From Acidobacteriota bacterium (GTDB lineage Bacteria > Acidobacteriota > Terriglobia > Bryobacterales > Bryobacteraceae): a DNA stretch of 5,814 bases. The position numbers were made by a program, and so were the translations under genes. Location: positions 1 through 5,814 of the forward strand of contig CANIFK010000378.1 in assembly GCA_947466555.1 (NCBI GenBank), given 5' to 3'. Below, piece after piece: positions 1 to 5,814 of this stretch. How positions within the stretch are numbered: position 1 is the first letter of the stretch; each line of letters opens with the position of its first letter. The notes beneath the pieces were generated by a model. That model was not told where the DNA came from. It searched no databases and saw only the letters and a list, made by a program, of their open reading frames with translations.

Positions 1-2271
1 TGGCGCTACCGCGACTACCTCATCCGCGCCTTCAACAACGACGTCCCCTACAACCAACTCGTCCGCGAACACCTCGCCGGCGACCTCATCCCGCCCCGAA
101 TCAACGAAAACACCAACGAATCCCGCCTCGCCCTCGCCCACTTCCGCATGGTCGAACACGGCTTCCAACCCGTCGACCCCCTCGAAGACCGCATCAAATG
201 GACCGACAACCAGGTCGACGTCATCGCCAAAGCCTTCCAAGGCCTCACCGTCTCCTGCGCCCGCTGCCACGACCACAAATTCGACGCCATCTCGCAAAAG
301 GACTACTACGCCCTCTACGGCATCCTCGCCAACGCCCGCCCCACCCAATCCGCCATCGACGCCCCGGAAACACTCACAAAGAATCTCCCCCAACTTACTA
401 ACATCAAACAACAGATCCGCGCCGAACTCGCCGCCCAATGGCGCGCCGAAATCCCCACAATCATAACTCCCAACCCCCAGCCCGATTGGCTAACCCCGCT
501 CTTCCCCCTCAACGCATCCAATAACGACTTAGCCGACTGGCTCAACAAAGTCCGCAAAGAACTCGCCGCCCGCCGCACCCACAACGAAGCCAACACCAAA
601 GCCCGCTGGAAGCTCACCGAAACCTACGAAAACTGGCCCCGCCAAGGCGTCGGCGCCCCATCCACAATCGCACCCGCCGGCGAATTCAGCGTCCTCCCCG
701 CCGGCCCCCTCGCCATCTCCGGCATCTACCCCGAAGGCGCCTACTCCCACCTCATCTCCAATAAACACGGGGCAGTAGTGACCTCCCCCCGCTTCAAAAT
801 CGACAGCGACTCCATCAGCCTCCGCTTCCTCGGCGGCAACTTCTCCTTCGCCCAACTCATCATCGAAAACTACGCCGTCCCCCGCGGCGGCATCTTCAAC
901 TCCCGCACCAGCGCCAAAATCGATCAGATGGGCTGGGCCCGCTGGGACACCACGTTCTGGAAAGGCTTCACCGGCTACATCGAGTTCTCAACGCTCAACG
1001 AAACCACCCTCATCGGCAACGACGAACAGGACGGCCGCCTCAACCGCAGGCCCCCCGCCCGCAACACCGGCCGCTCCTGGTGGGGCGCCCAAGACATCGT
1101 TTTCCAACCCAACCAGACCCCGCTCAAAGAAGAAATCACCCCCGTCAACTTCGCCATCGACAACGCCCCCACCACCGTCGACGCCTACACCAAACACCTC
1201 GAAAGCCAACTCGCCGCCGCCATCGATGCCTTCGCCGCCGGTCGCATGACCGACGATTCCGCCGCCTTCCTCGACTACTTCCTCCGCGCCGGCCTCCTCA
1301 CCAACCGCCCCACAAAATCCACCGCCGAATACCGCCGCCTCGAAAACGAAATCCCCACCGCCCGCCACGCCCCCGGCATCATCGAAGAGGCCGGCCCCGC
1401 CCAACCCCTCCTCCTCCGCGGCGATCCCAAACGCCCCTCCGACCCCGTCCCCCAGCGCTTCCTCACCGCCCTCAACGGCCAGCCCTACCCCGACCCCAAA
1501 ACCGCGCGCCTCGCCCTCGCCAACGACATATTGAGCCCCGCCAACCCGCTCACCACCCGCGTCATCGTCAACCGCCTCTACCAATTCCTCTTCCGCGAAG
1601 GCATCGTCGCCACGCCCGACAACTTCGGCAAACTCGGCGCCCAGCCCAAGGACCTCAAACACCTCGACGCCCTCGCCACCCAGTTCGTGGCCGACGGCTG
1701 GTCCATCAAGAAAACCCTCCGCCGCCTGCTTCTCACCAACGCCTATCAATCCGCCAATCTCCCCGCCCGCCGCCTCGAAGCCGAAGAACTCCGCGACGCC
1801 ATTCTCGCCGCCTCCGGCCAGCTCGATCCCAAAATGTACGGCCCCTCCGTCCCCGTCCACTACGCCCACGAAACCGGCTCAACCAAAGGCGATCGCCCCA
1901 AAGGCCCGCTCGACGGCGCCAACCGCCGCAGCGTCTATCTCGAAATCCGCCGCAACGCCACAAACCCTTTCCTCGAAGTCTTCGACGTCTACAAGCCCAC
2001 CTCCACCCGCGGCCTCCGCGACGTCACCAACGTCCCCGCCCAATCACTCGCGCTGATGAACTCCCCCTTCGTCATCCAGACCGCCGAAAAGTGGGCCGCC
2101 GTGCTAGGATCCCAGCCTGACAGAGTCAACCAACTCTACCTCCGCGCCCTGGGCCGCCCCGCCAGCCCAGCCGAAAAGGACCAGGCCGAATCCTTCGCCG
2201 CCGAAGCCAAATCATTCGTCCCCGTAGTCCAGGCCATCTTCAACCTGAAGGAGTTCCTCTATGTGCGGTAA
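1..2271 (+). CDS. DUF1549/DUF1553 (PSCyt2/PSD1) domain protein, 5' end outside window
   Basis: The reading frame is open from the first base to the TAA at 2269-2271, giving 756 visible residues with no start codon, so the N-terminus (where a PSCyt1 haem domain and signal peptide often sit) is cut off. Residues 1-115 are the C-terminal part of DUF1549, recognised from RAFNNDVPYNQLVREHLAGDL and from GLTVSCARCHDHKFDAI around residues 81-97; this contains a CxxCH motif (C86, C89, H90). Residues about 225-335 are a central insert with alternating hydrophobic strands, for example SPRFKIDSDSISLRFLGGN. Residues about 480-745 are DUF1553, with VNRLYQFLFREGIV (from 521), a WSIKKTLRRLLLTNAYQS stretch, RRSVYLEIRR (from 642) and the terminal NLKEFLYVR. 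Family function is not established; members are exported proteins paired with DUF1501 proteins. It overlaps the next gene by 11 bases. Family assignment is secure; haem binding is inference. Confidence 0.93.
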   Translation, partial: WRYRDYLIRAFNNDVPYNQLVREHLAGDLIPPRINENTNESRLALAHFRMVEHGFQPVDPLEDRIKWTDNQVDVIAKAFQGLTVSCARCHDHKFDAISQKDYYALYGILANARPTQSAIDAPETLTKNLPQLTNIKQQIRAELAAQWRAEIPTIITPNPQPDWLTPLFPLNASNNDLADWLNKVRKELAARRTHNEANTKARWKLTETYENWPRQGVGAPSTIAPAGEFSVLPAGPLAISGIYPEGAYSHLISNKHGAVVTSPRFKIDSDSISLRFLGGNFSFAQLIIENYAVPRGGIFNSRTSAKIDQMGWARWDTTFWKGFTGYIEFSTLNETTLIGNDEQDGRLNRRPPARNTGRSWWGAQDIVFQPNQTPLKEEITPVNFAIDNAPTTVDAYTKHLESQLAAAIDAFAAGRMTDDSAAFLDYFLRAGLLTNRPTKSTAEYRRLENEIPTARHAPGIIEEAGPAQPLLLRGDPKRPSDPVPQRFLTALNGQPYPDPKTARLALANDILSPANPLTTRVIVNRLYQFLFREGIVATPDNFGKLGAQPKDLKHLDALATQFVADGWSIKKTLRRLLLTNAYQSANLPARRLEAEELRDAILAASGQLDPKMYGPSVPVHYAHETGSTKGDRPKGPLDGANRRSVYLEIRRNATNPFLEVFDVYKPTSTRGLRDVTNVPAQSLALMNSPFVIQTAEKWAAVLGSQPDRVNQLYLRALGRPASPAEKDQAESFAAEAKSFVPVVQAIFNLKEFLYVR
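2248..2253 (+). promoter_or_regulatory. Shine-Dalgarno of the DUF1501 gene, inside the upstream gene
   Basis: AAGGAG lies 7 bases before the ATG at 2261 and within the last codons of the DUF1549/DUF1553 gene. It is near-perfectly complementary to the 16S rRNA 3' end and fixes the start of the downstream gene. Because ribosomes finishing the first gene stop at 2271, the arrangement favours coupled translation. Confidence 0.8.
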
Positions 2272-3646
2272 ACAGCGCCATTTCTTCACCCGCCGCGAAA
2301 TCCTGAAGAACGCCTCCCTCGGCTTCGGCTCCCTGGCCTTCTCGGGCCTCGCGAACGCCAAGCCCCACTTCACCCCCAAAGTCAAAAACGTCATCTTCTG
2401 CTACATGTCCGGCGGCGTCTCCCACATCGATTCCTTCGACCCCAAGCCCCGCCTCATCAAAGACGCCGGCAAGCCCATGCCCGTCCCCATTGACCGCACG
2501 ATGTTCAACCAAAACGGCAACATCATGCCCAGCCCCTGGGAGTTCAAAAACTACGGCCAATCCGGCATGCCCATCAGCGACCTCTTCCCCCACATGGGCG
2601 CCGTCGCCGACGATCTCTGCCTCATCCGCTCCATGACCGTGAAGTTCATGGAGCACGCCCAAGCCAACAACTACTTCCATTCCGGCAACCCTCTCACCGG
2701 CTACCCTTCCCTCGGCGCCTGGGCGACGTACGGCCTCGGCACGGCCAACGAAAACCTCCCCGGCTTCATCGTCCTCGGCAGCGGCGAGATCCCGCTCGGC
2801 GGCATCAACGTCTACGGCAGCGGATTCCTTCCTGCCGTCCACCAGGGTTCGTTTTTATACCCCGAACGCCCCGAACCCCTCCAAGACATCACACCAAAAT
2901 CCGCGGCCACCCTCCAACGCAAACAACTGGACTTCATCGCCGCCCGCGACAAAGAATACGCCGACGCCGCCAAGAACCCGCAAGTCGAAGCCGCCATCCA
3001 GAACTACGAGACGGCCTACCGCATGCAAACCGCGGTCCCCGAACTGGTGGACGTGAGCAAAGAAACCGAGGCCACAAAGAGACTCTACGGCATGGACTCA
3101 CCGAACAAAGAGAAGGCCGCCTACGCCCGCCAATGTCTCCTAGCCCGCCGCCTGGTGGAACGCGGAGTCCGCTTCGTCGAATTGAGCCACGTAGCGCCAC
3201 CGGGCCTCGGCGGAGGCAACAGCTGGGACCAGCACGGCAACCTGAAGGACGGCCACGCCAAGAACGCCTTCATCGTCGACCAACCCATCGGAGCCCTGAT
3301 CAAGGACCTGAAGGCAAGAGGCCTCTTCGAAGAAACCCTAGTAATCTGGAGCGGCGAATTCGGCCGAGTGCCCTTCGTGCAAGGCAAGGATGGCCGCGAC
3401 CACTGCCCCTCGGGCTTCTCCCTCTGGATGGCCGGCGGCGGCCTGAAAGGAGGCAAGATCTTCGGCGCCACCGACGACTACGGCTACCGCGCCATCGAGG
3501 ACGTGCTAACGATCCACGACCTCCACGCGACAATCCTCCACCTCCTAGGCATCGACCACGAACGCCTAACCTTCCGCTACAGCGGCCGCGACTTCCGCCT
3601 GACCGACGTCCACGGCCAAGTCATCCGCCCCATCCTAAAAACCTAG
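2261..3646 (+). CDS. DUF1501 domain protein (alkaline-phosphatase-like superfamily), Tat-like leader
   Basis: Complete gene of 461 residues, a normal length for DUF1501. The ATG at 2261 is supported by AAGGAG 7 bases upstream. The N-terminus has a twin-arginine-like motif, TRREILK (residues 10-16), a mildly hydrophobic stretch, and a plausible cleavage site after ANA (residue 33), so export in folded form is likely. Family signatures follow in order: SGGVSHIDSFDPKP (residues 50-63), WSGEFGR (363-369), GRDHCPSGFSLWMAGGG (from 378), and HDLHATILHLLGIDHERLTFR (from 419), ending in GRDFRLTDVHG. The Asp and His residues D57, D380, H381, D420 and H422 are candidate metal or active-site positions by analogy with the alkaline phosphatase/sulfatase fold. 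No substrate is known for the family. It is the partner gene of the preceding DUF1549/DUF1553 protein. Codon choice shifts towards A-ended codons in its last 170 or so codons. Confidence 0.95.
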   Translation: MCGKQRHFFTRREILKNASLGFGSLAFSGLANAKPHFTPKVKNVIFCYMSGGVSHIDSFDPKPRLIKDAGKPMPVPIDRTMFNQNGNIMPSPWEFKNYGQSGMPISDLFPHMGAVADDLCLIRSMTVKFMEHAQANNYFHSGNPLTGYPSLGAWATYGLGTANENLPGFIVLGSGEIPLGGINVYGSGFLPAVHQGSFLYPERPEPLQDITPKSAATLQRKQLDFIAARDKEYADAAKNPQVEAAIQNYETAYRMQTAVPELVDVSKETEATKRLYGMDSPNKEKAAYARQCLLARRLVERGVRFVELSHVAPPGLGGGNSWDQHGNLKDGHAKNAFIVDQPIGALIKDLKARGLFEETLVIWSGEFGRVPFVQGKDGRDHCPSGFSLWMAGGGLKGGKIFGATDDYGYRAIEDVLTIHDLHATILHLLGIDHERLTFRYSGRDFRLTDVHGQVIRPILKT

Positions 3647-3699
3647 CCCGCCGTGCGCGCCCCGATCGGCTTGCCCGCCGAAGCCCGCAGGGCGAAGGT

Positions 3700-3770
3700 G
3701 GGTGCCTGGCATCGGGCCTGTCCGACGCAACCTCCCCGACCAAAACTCTCTCCCCGTGTGCCAGGCACCC
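3700..3770. repeat. Perfect 12-bp inverted repeat in the intergenic spacer
   Basis: GGGTGCCTGGCA (3700-3711) and TGCCAGGCACCC (3759-3770) are exact reverse complements separated by 47 bases. Each arm is itself centred on a small odd dyad: GTGCC-A-GGCAC at 3758-3768, and a slightly imperfect version around 3707. A second, weaker stem lies just upstream (CTTGCCC at 3670-3676 against GGGCGAAG at 3690-3697 with one bulge). No T-tract follows the right arm, so this is not a standard intrinsic terminator. It could be a REP-like or small non-autonomous element, a structure protecting the 3' end of the upstream mRNA, or a paired protein-binding site. Confidence 0.7.
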
Positions 3771-3829
3771 CGGGAATGGTAAGGAACGAAGCAAAGAAGA
3801 AGCAACAACCCTGCTATCCTCACCAAATC

Positions 3830-5814
<1,985 letters not shown>

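Noticed and set aside
988..1869. 293-codon minus-strand frame
   Set aside because: Gly/Ala/Glu/Val-rich antisense shadow produced by C-ended sense codons; no family features. The same applies to the minus-strand frames at 2240-2842 and 4736-5395.
1080..2120. 346-codon plus-strand frame inside the first gene
   Set aside because: Arg/Pro-rich low-complexity translation in a shifted frame of a clearly recognisable DUF1553 gene.
3700..3780. Rho-independent terminator after the DUF1501 gene
   Set aside because: The hairpin has a 47-base interior and the right arm is followed by CGGGAATGG, not a run of T.
3781..3786. AAGGAA as Shine-Dalgarno of the peptidase
   Set aside because: It is 43 bases before the ATG at 3830, too far to act directly, and no other start codon lies at a suitable distance downstream.

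Overview
The window is a protein-coding stretch of a GC-rich bacterial chromosome. It holds three same-strand genes: one cut by the left edge, one complete, and one cut by the right edge. Codons end overwhelmingly in C. The first two genes are a DUF1549/DUF1553 'planctomycete cytochrome-like' protein followed by a DUF1501 protein. This pair is multiplied in Planctomycetota, Verrucomicrobiota and the Solibacter/Bryobacter branch of Acidobacteriota. The very short signal peptide and DPP4-like S9 peptidase downstream lean me towards Acidobacteriota (Bryobacterales), but this is inference from gene content and not a phylogenetic result.

Layout: 1-2271 is the C-terminal 756 residues of the DUF1549/DUF1553 protein, with a CxxCH motif and a central insert that looks beta-rich. 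2261-3646 is the complete DUF1501 protein of the alkaline-phosphatase-like superfamily, with a Tat-like leader. It starts inside the end of the first gene behind a strong Shine-Dalgarno, so the two are almost certainly co-transcribed and translationally coupled. 3647-3829 is a 183-base intergenic spacer carrying a perfect 12-bp inverted repeat (arms 3700-3711 and 3759-3770). 3830-5814 is a secreted S9 (DPP4-type) serine peptidase that runs off the right edge. Its Tyr, Ser and Asp active-site residues are visible; the catalytic His should lie beyond the window.

Function: the first two proteins form a probable exported two-gene module of unknown biochemistry, often found near sulfatases and polysaccharide-degradation genes in these phyla. 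The peptidase is probably a separate transcription unit for extracytoplasmic peptide breakdown. I did not find a clearly new multi-gene system. The best second looks are the S9 enzyme lacking the DPP4 Glu-Glu anchor, the CxxCH and insert in the first protein, the intergenic inverted repeat, and a zone of altered codon choice around 3140-4565.
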